Source: Bacteroidales bacterium (GTDB taxonomy: Bacteria > Bacteroidota > Bacteroidia > Bacteroidales > JAFGXI01). Taken from it: a stretch of DNA of 64,000 nucleotides. Both the position numbers and the translations under genes were made by a program. Numbering within the stretch: position 1 is the first letter of the stretch; each line of letters starts with the position of its first letter. Positions 1 to 8,493 of the stretch are shown piece by piece. Below the pieces are notes generated by a model. The model had not been told where the DNA came from and ran no database searches. It saw nothing but the letters and a program-made list of their open reading frames with translations. The DNA lies in assembly GCA_016936665.1 (NCBI GenBank), contig JAFGXI010000008.1:62001-126000 (forward strand), read 5' to 3'.

Positions 1-87
1 TTTTACAAGCATCGGTTGCCATACTTCTTGTTTTGAACAAGCGTACAGCCCACAAAAATTTATCTATTCTTTGCGGTTCGATCAAAT

Positions 88-420
88 TTATTCTTCGTTA
101 TAGTTTTCATTTTCAGATAAATAATCAACATCAGAATATTCATCTTCGTACTTTTCGCGAACACTTTTCTTCAAGCTACCATCTTCGTAATCGTCGTCTA
201 GTTCAATAATTTCTTGAGCTTTTATATCCGACATTTTAATGAGGTACACTTTCTCATCGGTTTCGAAGGGTAAAGCGGATACTAATTCCCCTTTAGCATT
301 TGTAAATTCTATCAAATGCTGAATATAACCTTCTGGGTAAACTAATTTAATTTGCTCTCTTAATTCCTTAGAAAGCTTTTCATAGCTTTGGATAACTTTT
401 GGTTTATCTTTACGGTCCAT
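88..420 (-). CDS. Hypothetical acidic protein, 110 aa
   Basis: I do not recognise a family. The protein is soluble, with no signal peptide or membrane segment. The N-terminal half is mixed charged (a Lys/Glu-rich helix near residues 10-25, then a strand-rich stretch around 28-65). The last 40 residues are strongly acidic and Tyr-rich, ending in Asn-Tyr-Asn-Glu-Glu. The reading frame is closed by stops on both sides. It lies 28 bp downstream of the deoxyhypusine-synthase-like gene on the same strand, so it is probably the last or next-to-last gene of the polyamine transcript. The acidic tail could bind cations or basic proteins, but nothing in the sequence shows this. I am fairly sure it is a real gene because of its length, codon use and position, and unsure of everything else. 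Confidence 0.7.
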   Translation of the reverse strand: MDRKDKPKVIQSYEKLSKELREQIKLVYPEGYIQHLIEFTNAKGELVSALPFETDEKVYLIKMSDIKAQEIIELDDDYEDGSLKKSVREKYEDEYSDVDYLSENENYNEE

Positions 421-448
421 CGTTAAATTATTATAAATTCAATTGAAA

Positions 449-1426
449 TTACCAACCTAAAATATATGCGAAGATTAATGGCGCTACAATAGTAGCATCG
501 GACTCTACAATATGTTTTGGAGTATCGATATCCAACTTACCCCAAGTGATTTTTTCGTTTGGCACTGCACCAGAGTACGAGCCGTAACTAGTTGTAGAAT
601 CGGAAATTTGACAAAAGTAACTCCAAAATGGGGTATCTGTTCTTTCCATATCTTGATAAAGCATAGGCACAACACAAATAGGGAAATCGCCCGCAATACC
701 TCCTCCTATTTGAAAGAAGCCAATGCCTTCTTCTCCGGCATTTAAGGTGTACCAATCGGCTAACCAAGCCATATATTCAATGCCCGACTTCATTGTCGAT
801 GCTTTAATTTCTCCTTTAATAATGTAAGAAGCGAAAATGTTACCCATGGTCGAATCTTCCCAACCCGGAACAACGATTGGTAGATTTTTTTCTGCAGCAG
901 CTAACATCCAGCTATTTTCAGGCTCAATTTCATACTCTTCTTCTAACACACCTGAAAGCAACATTTTATACATATACTCATGTGGGAAGTATCGCTCGCC
1001 TTTTAAATCTGCGTCTTTCCATATCTTGTGAATATGTTTTTGTAATTTTCGGAACGCTTCTTCTTCCGGGATGCAAGTATCAGTCACTCGATTAAGACCT
1101 TGATCTAGAAGTTCTCTTTCTTCTTTTGGTGTTAAATCTCTATAATGAGGCACTCTTTTATAGTGAGAATGCGCTACCAAGTTCATGATGTCTTCTTCTA
1201 AATTGGCACCAGTACAAGAAATAATTTGAATTTTATCTTGTCTAATCATTTCAGCTAAAGATTTCCCCAACTCAGCAGTACTCATTGCGCCTGCAAGCGT
1301 AACCATCATTTTTTTGCCACTATCGATATGCGCTTCGTAATCTTTGGCAGCATCAACTAACGCTGCAGCATTAAAATGCTTATAATGCTTGGTAATAAAC
1401 TGACTTACCGGTCCTTTTCTTTTCAT
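449..1426 (-). CDS. Deoxyhypusine synthase-like enzyme (probable polyamine/homospermidine synthase)
   Basis: This 325-residue protein belongs to the deoxyhypusine synthase family, whose members transfer an aminobutyl group from spermidine via an enzyme-imine on a lysine. That lysine is visible as K297 in the motif TWGKLDID, after a Gly/Ser-rich stretch (GSYSG) matching the family. Bacteria lack eIF5A, so the usual protein substrate is absent; bacterial relatives are thought to act on free amines. Immediately upstream are an agmatinase-family gene and arginine decarboxylase, which fits a role in making homospermidine or a related polyamine. I chose the ATG at 1426 over an in-frame upstream start at 1489, because the extra 21 residues are Arg-rich and unlike the family N-terminus. 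The family is certain; the exact substrate is not. Confidence 0.85.
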   Translation of the reverse strand: MKRKGPVSQFITKHYKHFNAAALVDAAKDYEAHIDSGKKMMVTLAGAMSTAELGKSLAEMIRQDKIQIISCTGANLEEDIMNLVAHSHYKRVPHYRDLTPKEERELLDQGLNRVTDTCIPEEEAFRKLQKHIHKIWKDADLKGERYFPHEYMYKMLLSGVLEEEYEIEPENSWMLAAAEKNLPIVVPGWEDSTMGNIFASYIIKGEIKASTMKSGIEYMAWLADWYTLNAGEEGIGFFQIGGGIAGDFPICVVPMLYQDMERTDTPFWSYFCQISDSTTSYGSYSGAVPNEKITWGKLDIDTPKHIVESDATIVAPLIFAYILGW

Positions 1427-1521
1427 TTTTAATACTTTAAAATATCGTCTAACAACATAACTAACTAAATATCTTCTGCTTAAAAGCAAATATTAAATAC
1501 ATTGTGTTGGATCTTTTCAAA

Positions 1522-2373
1522 TTATTTTTTCAATTCGAATTTATACGAAAGTAATTTATAATATAATTTGGAGGTTAAAAAAACAGGTGCTTTATAACCT
1601 TCTATTGGAGCTAATTCTACTATATCGAATCCAACAATATTTTTTTGTTCAAAAGCTTTTCTCAAAAAACGGATCACCGTATTCCAGTTCATTCCTCCAG
1701 GTTCCGGAGTACCTGTTGTCGGCATAATTGAGCCATCGAAAACATCGAGATCGATGGTTAAATAAACATTCTCGCCTAATTGATCAATTGCTTTTTGCAT
1801 CCAGCTCTCGTCGCCATAAATATCTTCGGCAAAATAGGTTTGATCGTAGTTTATGTATTGCTTTTCACAAGCATCCATGCTTCGAATACCTACTTGAACC
1901 AAATTGGTGTTTTTAGATGCATCGTGCAATGCACAAGCATGGTTATAGTGCGAACCTAAATATGATGCTCTCAAGTCGGCATGTGCATCGAGATGTAAAA
2001 CACTTAAGTTTTCGAACTTTTCGTAAAACGCTTTGATCACACCTATACTTACAGAATGCTCTCCTCCAAAAAATGTTAAAAACTTATCTTTTTTGAGTAA
2101 AGATTTGGTACTCTTATATACTGCTTCGAACATTGCTTCAGGAGAGGCATCTTCGGTGACAGATGGTAATATATGAACTCCGTGTAAATATACTTCGGAG
2201 TCTGTTTCAATGTCGTACAACTCCATATTTTCGGCAGCATTTAAAAATGCGTCAAAGCCTTTATCAGCTCCTTTTCCCCACGTGCTTGTACCATCGTACG
2301 GAATAGACTGTAAATATATTTTAGCAAAATCTGCCGTACAATATTTTTCATCAATGCCTGCGTACTGTCTCAT
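1522..2373 (-). CDS. speB: Agmatinase/arginase-family ureohydrolase
   Basis: This 283-residue protein is a member of the Mn-dependent ureohydrolase family, which hydrolyses agmatine to putrescine and urea (or arginine to ornithine). The metal-binding motifs are all present: GGEHS, DAHAD and DLDVFDGS, plus the late Glu-containing stretch FDIVELAP. The length is typical of agmatinases. The gene starts 3 bp after the stop of the arginine decarboxylase gene, so the two are surely co-transcribed; this favours agmatine as substrate. The next gene downstream is the deoxyhypusine-synthase-like enzyme. The gene symbol is assigned from family plus context; formimidoylglutamase or arginase activity cannot be ruled out from sequence alone. 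Confidence 0.85.
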   Translation of the reverse strand: MRQYAGIDEKYCTADFAKIYLQSIPYDGTSTWGKGADKGFDAFLNAAENMELYDIETDSEVYLHGVHILPSVTEDASPEAMFEAVYKSTKSLLKKDKFLTFFGGEHSVSIGVIKAFYEKFENLSVLHLDAHADLRASYLGSHYNHACALHDASKNTNLVQVGIRSMDACEKQYINYDQTYFAEDIYGDESWMQKAIDQLGENVYLTIDLDVFDGSIMPTTGTPEPGGMNWNTVIRFLRKAFEQKNIVGFDIVELAPIEGYKAPVFLTSKLYYKLLSYKFELKK

Positions 2374-2376
2374 AAC

Positions 2377-3795
2377 TTACTGATTGTATCCTAAAATTTT
2401 AAACATTTCTTCTCCAGACTGCTCGTTTCGATATACATAATCAACCACATTTCCTTTGGCATCTCTATCGATAATAACATGCTTTGGCGAGGGGATTAAA
2501 CAGTGCTTAATTCCACCATAACCGCTAATTGCATCTTGGTACGCACCAGTATGGAAAAAGCCTAAATAAAGCGGTTCGGTGTCTTTATCGTCGTATTTTG
2601 GCAAGAGGACTTCTTGATTCAAATCTTCGGAATTGTAATAATCGGAATGATCGCAAGAAATACCTCCAATATTTACTCTTTTGTACTCATTATTCCACTT
2701 GTTGATAGGCAATAAAATAAATTTTTCGTGTATCGACCAAGCATCTGGAATGGTATTCATTAAGCTGTTATCTATAATGTACCAACTTTCGGTGTCGTTC
2801 TGTTGTTTCTGTTCTAGCACTTTAAAAATAATAGCGCCACTTTCTCCTACCGTGTATTTTCCAAATTCGGTATAAATGTCGGGTTCTTCAACACCTTCTT
2901 TATCGCAGGTATCTTTAATGTTTTTGACAATTTCGTTGATCAAGTACTCATAATTATATTCAAATCCTAAGTGATTTCTGATTGGGAATCCACCACCTAA
3001 ATTAAAAGAGTCTAATGTTTTACAGTTCTTTTTAAGCTCAACATATAACGATAATGCCTTGGTAAATTCGCCCCAATAATACAAGCTATCTTTAATACCT
3101 GAGTCGACAAAAAAGTGTAGCATTTTTAGTTGAACGCGTTGGCTATTTTTGATATTATTCAAAAAGAAATCCATCATTTCAGTATGTCGAATACCTAGTC
3201 GAGAAGTATAATAGGCCGATTGAGACTCTTCGTTAATAGCCATTCTCAAGCCAATTTTGATTTTCTTTTTGCTTGATAATTTATTAGTAATTTTTTCTAA
3301 CCTATCGATTTCTTTAACGCTATCGAAAATAATAATAGAGTTTTCGAATCCTAAAGCTTGTAATTCGAGAATTTTAGATAGGTAATCATCTGTTTTATAG
3401 CCATTATGTACAATGATTCTATCCTTTTTAATTTTCTTTTCATTGTAGAGGTTAATTATCAAATCGATGTCGAAAGTCGACGAGGTTTCTAAATTAACAT
3501 TGTGCTTTAATGCTTCGCTAACCACATGATGAAAGTGATTACATTTAGTACAATAACAATAATGATATGTACCTTTATAACCATTCTTTTTAATAGCTCT
3601 ATTAAAAAGATTTCTAGCTTTTTTAATCTGATCTCCAATTTTAGGCAAATAGATAAATCTAAATGGAGTGCCGTGTTTTTCGATAAGATGTTTTAGGGAA
3701 ATACCATGGAAAGTTAAGTTTCCGTCACGTAGATCGAAGCCTTCTTGAGGGAAGTAAAAGCTCTGATCAATCAAATCAAAATAAGTATTTTTCAT
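2377..3795 (-). CDS. speA: Biosynthetic-type arginine decarboxylase (PLP fold III)
   Basis: This 472-residue alanine-racemase-fold (type III) PLP decarboxylase probably converts arginine to agmatine, the first step of the module completed by the agmatinase-family gene 3 bp downstream. The PLP lysine is in the motif YCTKCN (about residues 81-86). The phosphate-binding glycine loop reads LGGGFP, the glutamate contacting the pyridine nitrogen lies in TEFGK, and the substrate-cysteine motif is GISCDHSD, followed by a Gly-Ala-Tyr motif. It is shorter than the E. coli SpeA enzyme (about 650 residues) and lacks its insert domains, like other Bacteroidota homologues. Diaminopimelate or carboxynorspermidine decarboxylase are relatives, but the agmatinase neighbour argues for arginine. 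An inverted repeat about 90 bp upstream may regulate it. Confidence 0.8.
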   Translation of the reverse strand: MKNTYFDLIDQSFYFPQEGFDLRDGNLTFHGISLKHLIEKHGTPFRFIYLPKIGDQIKKARNLFNRAIKKNGYKGTYHYCYCTKCNHFHHVVSEALKHNVNLETSSTFDIDLIINLYNEKKIKKDRIIVHNGYKTDDYLSKILELQALGFENSIIIFDSVKEIDRLEKITNKLSSKKKIKIGLRMAINEESQSAYYTSRLGIRHTEMMDFFLNNIKNSQRVQLKMLHFFVDSGIKDSLYYWGEFTKALSLYVELKKNCKTLDSFNLGGGFPIRNHLGFEYNYEYLINEIVKNIKDTCDKEGVEEPDIYTEFGKYTVGESGAIIFKVLEQKQQNDTESWYIIDNSLMNTIPDAWSIHEKFILLPINKWNNEYKRVNIGGISCDHSDYYNSEDLNQEVLLPKYDDKDTEPLYLGFFHTGAYQDAISGYGGIKHCLIPSPKHVIIDRDAKGNVVDYVYRNEQSGEEMFKILGYNQ

Positions 3796-4103
3796 CTTTA
3801 CATTTTAACCTTAGAATACATTTGTTTTTCGATTGATGTTTTAAATTTTACTAGTTATACAATATGTTCCTTTCTCGATAAAGGCAGACAAAAGTAAAAA
3901 AAATGTCAAATATTTTGTCTGCAATAACAACTAATCGAAAATCATTCTGCAAATGAACTCAGGACTAGTGTTATACATCGATTATATTTTTCAATATTAA
4001 ATAAATTTTCAAGAATAAATACCCAATGATGTAATTAAATATTTTATCGTATTTTTAAGGCACTAAAAAATGTTTAATTTAGTACAGTAAATATATCTAT
4101 TCT
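3796..4103. other. Divergent intergenic region between speA and the CAP/OmpA-like gene
   Basis: This 308 bp AT-rich region separates divergently transcribed genes. It holds a perfect 10 bp inverted repeat (3884-3893 and 3913-3922) overlapping a candidate minus-strand -7 element. I see no tRNA, no open frame of note and no clear plus-strand promoter in it. Confidence 0.6.
3884..3922 (-). promoter_or_regulatory. Candidate speA promoter with overlapping operator palindrome
   Basis: The arms GCAGACAAAA (3884-3893) and TTTTGTCTGC (3913-3922) are perfect inverted repeats separated by 19 bp. On the minus strand the sequence TACTTTTG (3896 to 3889) matches the Bacteroidota -7 consensus TAnnTTTG, and the two arms would cover the -7 and roughly the -33 regions. 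A start of transcription near 3882 would give a leader of about 87 nt for speA. The arrangement suggests a repressor site, but no -33 TTG at standard spacing is visible. Confidence 0.35.
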
Positions 4104-6497
4104 ATGACTAAACAGCTACTTTTAATTACACTACTATTCTTTGCTTTTATTGCAAATTCTCAAGAAATTAAACCGGAAAACAGTCAAATTGACGGTTTTG
4201 CATTCAACGATTCTCTTTTTGAAAAATTATTGTTGAAAAAATTCAACGAAAGACGGATTCAAATAGACGCAGACTCTTTAAGGGTACAAGCAATACTGCA
4301 AGCGGCTTCCGACGATCAAGTTGCATTCATGGCCAAATACGGAGAGGCCGAAGTATTACAATCGGGCAAAATGAAAACAACCGGACAACGCATCGAGCAT
4401 TATGGAGGAGCCCAATATGGTGAAGAATTAGTATTAAAATACTCACTTAAAAGTGGGGATAAAGCGCCTACGTACGAAGAGCTAGCAGACGAGATAGCAA
4501 CCAAATGGCTAAAAAGCAAAAAAACCGCAATATTTATTGAAGATTCAAAATTCATTTTCACAGGTATTTCTGCCGGTTTAAACGAAGACAAATCAAAATT
4601 ATTTATTTCGGTTGTTTTTGGTAATTACCGTTCTCTTAAGAGTGGGGCCGAAAGAGTTGCAGAACTCGACAAACCCTTTTCGAAAAAGAAATATGGCCTC
4701 AAACCATACGATGCAAAAGCTTGTAAAAAAGTAGAAGATTACAAAGGTCTTTCAACTTTACAAAAAGGGCTTTCTTTGGAAGATGGAACAATCTATTTCG
4801 AAACTCAAAAATATAAGAGTCTCAAAAAAATTATGAAAAAACCAAAAGATGCTATCGCTGTAGACATCGTGCAGAAGGATCAATACAGTTGTGCCGGTTT
4901 AAACATTATCGACAACAATACGTCATGGAAAGGTATTATGCTTAAAAGAGCATGGGCTCCAAAAATGGAGAAGAAAAATATGTATACCGATAAAAAGGAT
5001 CGTAAATCGAAGCTTAAAGTAGCTATTGGTAAAATGCCAGAGGGCTTAGGCGAAGATATTGAGCTTAATTTATTAATCATTCAAGACAAACATGTTTGCG
5101 CAAACATTCCTCCAAGTTATGTAGAAGCTGCTGCTCTCGAAAATAGTTCAAAACTAGATTACTTAGCCGATACAGTAACAACTGAAGCCGACATTGAATA
5201 CACGCCTATTGCAGAACAAACGACTTTATCGTTTAGAGTTCCTTTCGAAAGAAATAAATCGGAATATCAGAAAAGCGATATTCAACCCATCATAAAACAA
5301 CTAAAGGAACCTGATTTCATTATCGACAATATTAAAATTAATGCATATTCATCTATCGAAGGTGATAATGAATCCAATAAAAGATTGCAGAAAAAACGTG
5401 CCGAGAGTATCGAAAATGCGTTAAAAGGTTTTATTGCCACACATGAAAATATAAAACAAGCAGAAGTAAACACAGACGAAAACTGGGATGACTTCAAAAA
5501 CGACGTTGCAAGTACAGAATATAGCAATATGGGCGGAATGAGCCTCGAAGAAGCACAAGCCTATATTAAAAGCGAAGGTTTAACAAAAAAATTAGAACCT
5601 ATTCTTCAGAACCATCGTTATGCCGAAGTTATTTTACAAATCACTTACGATATAAAAGGTAATAAAGAACAAGCCTATGTCGTGAGTCGATTCAATAAAG
5701 CTGTAAAAGCATCTGACCGTGAAAAAGCCTTACAAATTCAAAAATTCATTTTCAAAAAAGTTCTTTCAGGAGAATATGATAAAGAAGCTGTAACGGGGCA
5801 AGAAATTCCAGAGTCGGCACAATTTGCAGGAATTATGATGAATAAAATTTGGTTACTCAAATATCTTAAATTGGAAGAATCGGATGGCGAAATTTGCGAA
5901 AAAGTTCATACTTTATTCCAGCTCGACAGCTCAAACCCTTATTTATTCTTCAACGATGTTTTCTGCGATGTAAAAGAAGCCGATTTAGCAGATGAAAAAA
6001 GAGTGAATGACATTCGCCAAAGAATAGATAAATTGTACGAAACCAATTTACCAGAAAAAACAGTCGATGCTCTTAATTTAGAATATTTGTTTAGTGTTAT
6101 AGAAGCTGTCGATACTGTTCCCGAAACACCAGAGCTTGCCGTAATAAGCTTACAAAAAATTAAAGATTTGGTCGATATTCAAGAAATGAACTGGAAGAAT
6201 GCACTTAAACTTTCTTACTTATTTATCGAACACAATGATTTTAATTACTCGGCAAAGCTTTTAGAGCCTTTCATTCCAGAAGAAAATGTTTTTGAAGAGA
6301 TTATATTTACATATATTAGTTTAGCTACACACTCAAACGTTAGAATAAATTCCAGCACCATGAGTTTAGCTGTAAAAAAAGCGATAAAACAAAATCCGGA
6401 AAGATTAAAAGAATTATTTACTACACAGAGAATTACAGTACAAGTCTTCGACAATCAGGAAGTCAAAGATTTATTTTGCAAAGAATTAAAATTATAA
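4104..6497 (+). CDS. Exported protein with CAP-like domain and OmpA-like region
   Basis: This 797-residue protein has an N-terminal signal peptide (residues 1-19, cleavage near NSQ). Residues about 35-175 resemble a CAP/SCP domain: a helix with an Asn-Glu-Arg start, an Ala-rich helix containing a DDQVAFM-type motif, a Trp-Leu-Lys-Ser-Lys motif, then a strand ending in VVFGN. Residues about 370-450 look like an OmpA-like peptidoglycan-binding fold, with an FERNKSE entry, a periodic Ile/Leu pattern, YSSIEGD and an SNKRLQKKRAESI helix. The last 250 residues are helical and TPR-like. It stands alone, with 145 bp to the next gene. Envelope location is likely; the biochemical function is unknown. 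The domain calls are by eye and moderately confident. Confidence 0.75.
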   Translation: MTKQLLLITLLFFAFIANSQEIKPENSQIDGFAFNDSLFEKLLLKKFNERRIQIDADSLRVQAILQAASDDQVAFMAKYGEAEVLQSGKMKTTGQRIEHYGGAQYGEELVLKYSLKSGDKAPTYEELADEIATKWLKSKKTAIFIEDSKFIFTGISAGLNEDKSKLFISVVFGNYRSLKSGAERVAELDKPFSKKKYGLKPYDAKACKKVEDYKGLSTLQKGLSLEDGTIYFETQKYKSLKKIMKKPKDAIAVDIVQKDQYSCAGLNIIDNNTSWKGIMLKRAWAPKMEKKNMYTDKKDRKSKLKVAIGKMPEGLGEDIELNLLIIQDKHVCANIPPSYVEAAALENSSKLDYLADTVTTEADIEYTPIAEQTTLSFRVPFERNKSEYQKSDIQPIIKQLKEPDFIIDNIKINAYSSIEGDNESNKRLQKKRAESIENALKGFIATHENIKQAEVNTDENWDDFKNDVASTEYSNMGGMSLEEAQAYIKSEGLTKKLEPILQNHRYAEVILQITYDIKGNKEQAYVVSRFNKAVKASDREKALQIQKFIFKKVLSGEYDKEAVTGQEIPESAQFAGIMMNKIWLLKYLKLEESDGEICEKVHTLFQLDSSNPYLFFNDVFCDVKEADLADEKRVNDIRQRIDKLYETNLPEKTVDALNLEYLFSVIEAVDTVPETPELAVISLQKIKDLVDIQEMNWKNALKLSYLFIEHNDFNYSAKLLEPFIPEENVFEEIIFTYISLATHSNVRINSSTMSLAVKKAIKQNPERLKELFTTQRITVQVFDNQEVKDLFCKELKL

Positions 6498-6588
6498 AGC
6501 CCACAACCTTTACACAATTGTTAATTGAAGAAACCATACATTTAGTAAACATTAAATAATAAAAACGAAAATTAAGATTTATTTAATG

Positions 6589-6616
6589 TTGGAAGCCATC
6601 AATTAATTTAAATTTG
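6589..6616 (+). promoter_or_regulatory. Promoter of the T9SS cargo gene at 6643
   Basis: TTG at 6589-6591, a 17 bp spacer, then TAAATTTG at 6609-6616 match the Bacteroidota housekeeping promoter pattern (TTG, N17-20, TAnnTTTG). The expected transcription start near 6622 leaves a leader of about 20 nt before the ATG at 6643. Confidence 0.6.
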
Positions 6617-6642
6617 TAACGTTTAACTTAAATTATAAAAGA

Positions 6643-8340
6643 ATGAAGAAAATTTACTTGTCGATTATCGCTTTAGCGATTATGAGTTTTACAACGATGG
6701 CTCAAGAACTTGTTGTCAACGGTGGTTTTGAAACATGGAGCCAAACAACTAACCCAGACAGTTGGACTTATGAATCAGGTACAAATTTAACTCAAGAAAC
6801 TTCTACTATCCATAGTGGATTATCAGCTATGCATGTAGAGTTAACTACTCAAACACAAGGCAATACAGACTTTAGACAAACAATTTCTGTAGTGGCCGGT
6901 AAAACCTATGATATTTCTTTTTGGGCTTATCATTTAGACAATAAATCATATGTTTCGATGTATGTTGAAGGTGAATCAACAAATAGCGGGTATGTTGTGT
7001 CTTCGGACGGTAATATTGCAAACCAATGGCAAGAAGTTACTTACTCGTTAACAGCATCGGCTACCGGCGATTTAGCTGTTGGTTTAAGATTCTACGATAT
7101 TTCAGCTAACTGGGCTGGTGGACCTTCTAACATTATTATTGATGATTACTCTGTGTACGATCCTAACTTTACTACGGATCCTGAAATTCTAATTTCTAAT
7201 CCGGCTGATGGTTCTTACACCATGAACACCGATGTAACTGCTGAATTTGTAGTAAATAACTTCGTTGTAGCAACTGCCGGTAATGGCAATGGACATATTC
7301 ACTGGTACATCGATGGTGCTATGACTATGAAATATGATACAGATCCTATTGACTTAACAGGTCTTTCTAATGGGCAACATCAACTAATCATGAAATTAGT
7401 AGATGATTCTCATGCCGATTTATCGCCTTCTGTTGCTGATACTGTATATTTCAATGTAGCTTCTAATCCAATGAACGCTAACATTGGCGATATCGCAATT
7501 ATCCAGTACAGATCTGATGCTCCTGACGGAATTGTTATTGTAGCTTTAAATGATCTTCCTGGCAACTCATATATCAACTTTACCGATTGCGGTTGGCAAC
7601 ATGTTGAAGCTGGCGTAGACACTTTCAGAACTGGTGAAAACTTATTAACTTGGTTCACTCCAGAAGGAGGTGTTGCTCGAAATACAATTGTTTCTATTCA
7701 AGATGGTATCGGCGTTTCTTTAGGTGGATTTGAAGGTGCTCTCGATGGCATTTCTGCTTCAGGCGATCAAATTTTCATTTTCAACGGAACATTAGAAAAC
7801 CCTACTTCTTTTGTATTTGGTATTTCTAGCGCAGGCGCTTGGGTAGATCCAACAGCTTATCCTGACAGTACTATTTCGTCTAACACTTCATATTTACCTG
7901 CTGGTTTAGTAGATGGACAATCAGCTTTACATTTCGATCCACATGTAGATAATGGATATTACCAAATCACTCCTCTAGTTGTTGCCAACGCTAATGAAGC
8001 TTTATTAAGCATTTGCGATTATGCAAACAATTGGTTAACAGAGGATGATGGTACATCTTGGCAAGAAAATACTTACTGGATGTTTAACGTTAATGTTCCA
8101 GAAGTAAACGTAAATCCAACTGAAGCGTTTTACCCAAATCCTGTAAACGATATTCTTAATGTTTCTGCTAATAAAGTTCAATCGGTAGAAATTCTTGATA
8201 TCAATGGTAAAACTGTAAAAACATTAAACAACATTAAAACTGATGCTCAAATCAATGTTTCAGATTTAAAACAAGGTATTTACTTTGTAAAATCTACTAA
8301 CAACAATGGAACAACAGTTTCTAAATTAGTTAAATTATAA
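6643..8340 (+). CDS. T9SS type A sorting-domain secreted protein
   Basis: This 565-residue secreted protein begins with a signal peptide (residues 1-20, MAQ-type end). Residues about 22-175 form a carbohydrate-binding-module-like jelly roll (ELVVNGGFETW start, typical of CBM4/9-like folds; ends with an IIIDDYSVYD motif). Residues 180-275 look like an Ig-like domain. Residues 280-480 contain another beta-rich region of unknown type. The C-terminus carries a type A sorting domain with the YPNPV motif (about residue 495), an ILDINGKTVKT strand and a final GIYFVK...KLVKL strand. The protein should be exported by T9SS and attached to the surface or released. It is monocistronic, with a promoter and terminator of its own. 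No catalytic motif is visible. Confidence 0.85.
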   Translation: MKKIYLSIIALAIMSFTTMAQELVVNGGFETWSQTTNPDSWTYESGTNLTQETSTIHSGLSAMHVELTTQTQGNTDFRQTISVVAGKTYDISFWAYHLDNKSYVSMYVEGESTNSGYVVSSDGNIANQWQEVTYSLTASATGDLAVGLRFYDISANWAGGPSNIIIDDYSVYDPNFTTDPEILISNPADGSYTMNTDVTAEFVVNNFVVATAGNGNGHIHWYIDGAMTMKYDTDPIDLTGLSNGQHQLIMKLVDDSHADLSPSVADTVYFNVASNPMNANIGDIAIIQYRSDAPDGIVIVALNDLPGNSYINFTDCGWQHVEAGVDTFRTGENLLTWFTPEGGVARNTIVSIQDGIGVSLGGFEGALDGISASGDQIFIFNGTLENPTSFVFGISSAGAWVDPTAYPDSTISSNTSYLPAGLVDGQSALHFDPHVDNGYYQITPLVVANANEALLSICDYANNWLTEDDGTSWQENTYWMFNVNVPEVNVNPTEAFYPNPVNDILNVSANKVQSVEILDINGKTVKTLNNIKTDAQINVSDLKQGIYFVKSTNNNGTTVSKLVKL

Positions 8341-8360
8341 GATATTCTTATTATTGTGAA

Positions 8361-8390
8361 AAGCCTCTTCGATCTGAAGAGGCTTTTTTT
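8361..8390 (+). terminator. Rho-independent terminator after the T9SS cargo gene
   Basis: A perfect 10 bp stem (8361-8370 with 8376-8385, 5 nt loop) is followed by a run of T residues on the plus strand, 20 bp after the stop codon. Confidence 0.85.
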
Positions 8391-8440
8391 ATTGTATATA
8401 TCTTTCAGCATTAATCGCAATATAATTTTTGAAATTAAAC

Positions 8441-8470
8441 AAAAAAAAGCTGACTCAAATTGAATCAGCC
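8441..8470 (-). terminator. Rho-independent terminator of the dhod-like/fpr unit
   Basis: On the minus strand a 10 bp stem (8460-8469 with 8449-8458, one G-U wobble) leads into a run of eight T residues. It lies 24 bp beyond the stop codon of the ferredoxin-NADP reductase gene, facing the plus-strand terminator at 8361. Confidence 0.8.
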
Positions 8471-8493
8471 TATTCTATAAATTTTATTTTTGA

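Noticed and set aside
1..87. Possible start of another minus-strand gene (ATG at 20-22 reading out of the window)
   Set aside because: Only seven codons are visible, and nothing can be said about a product.
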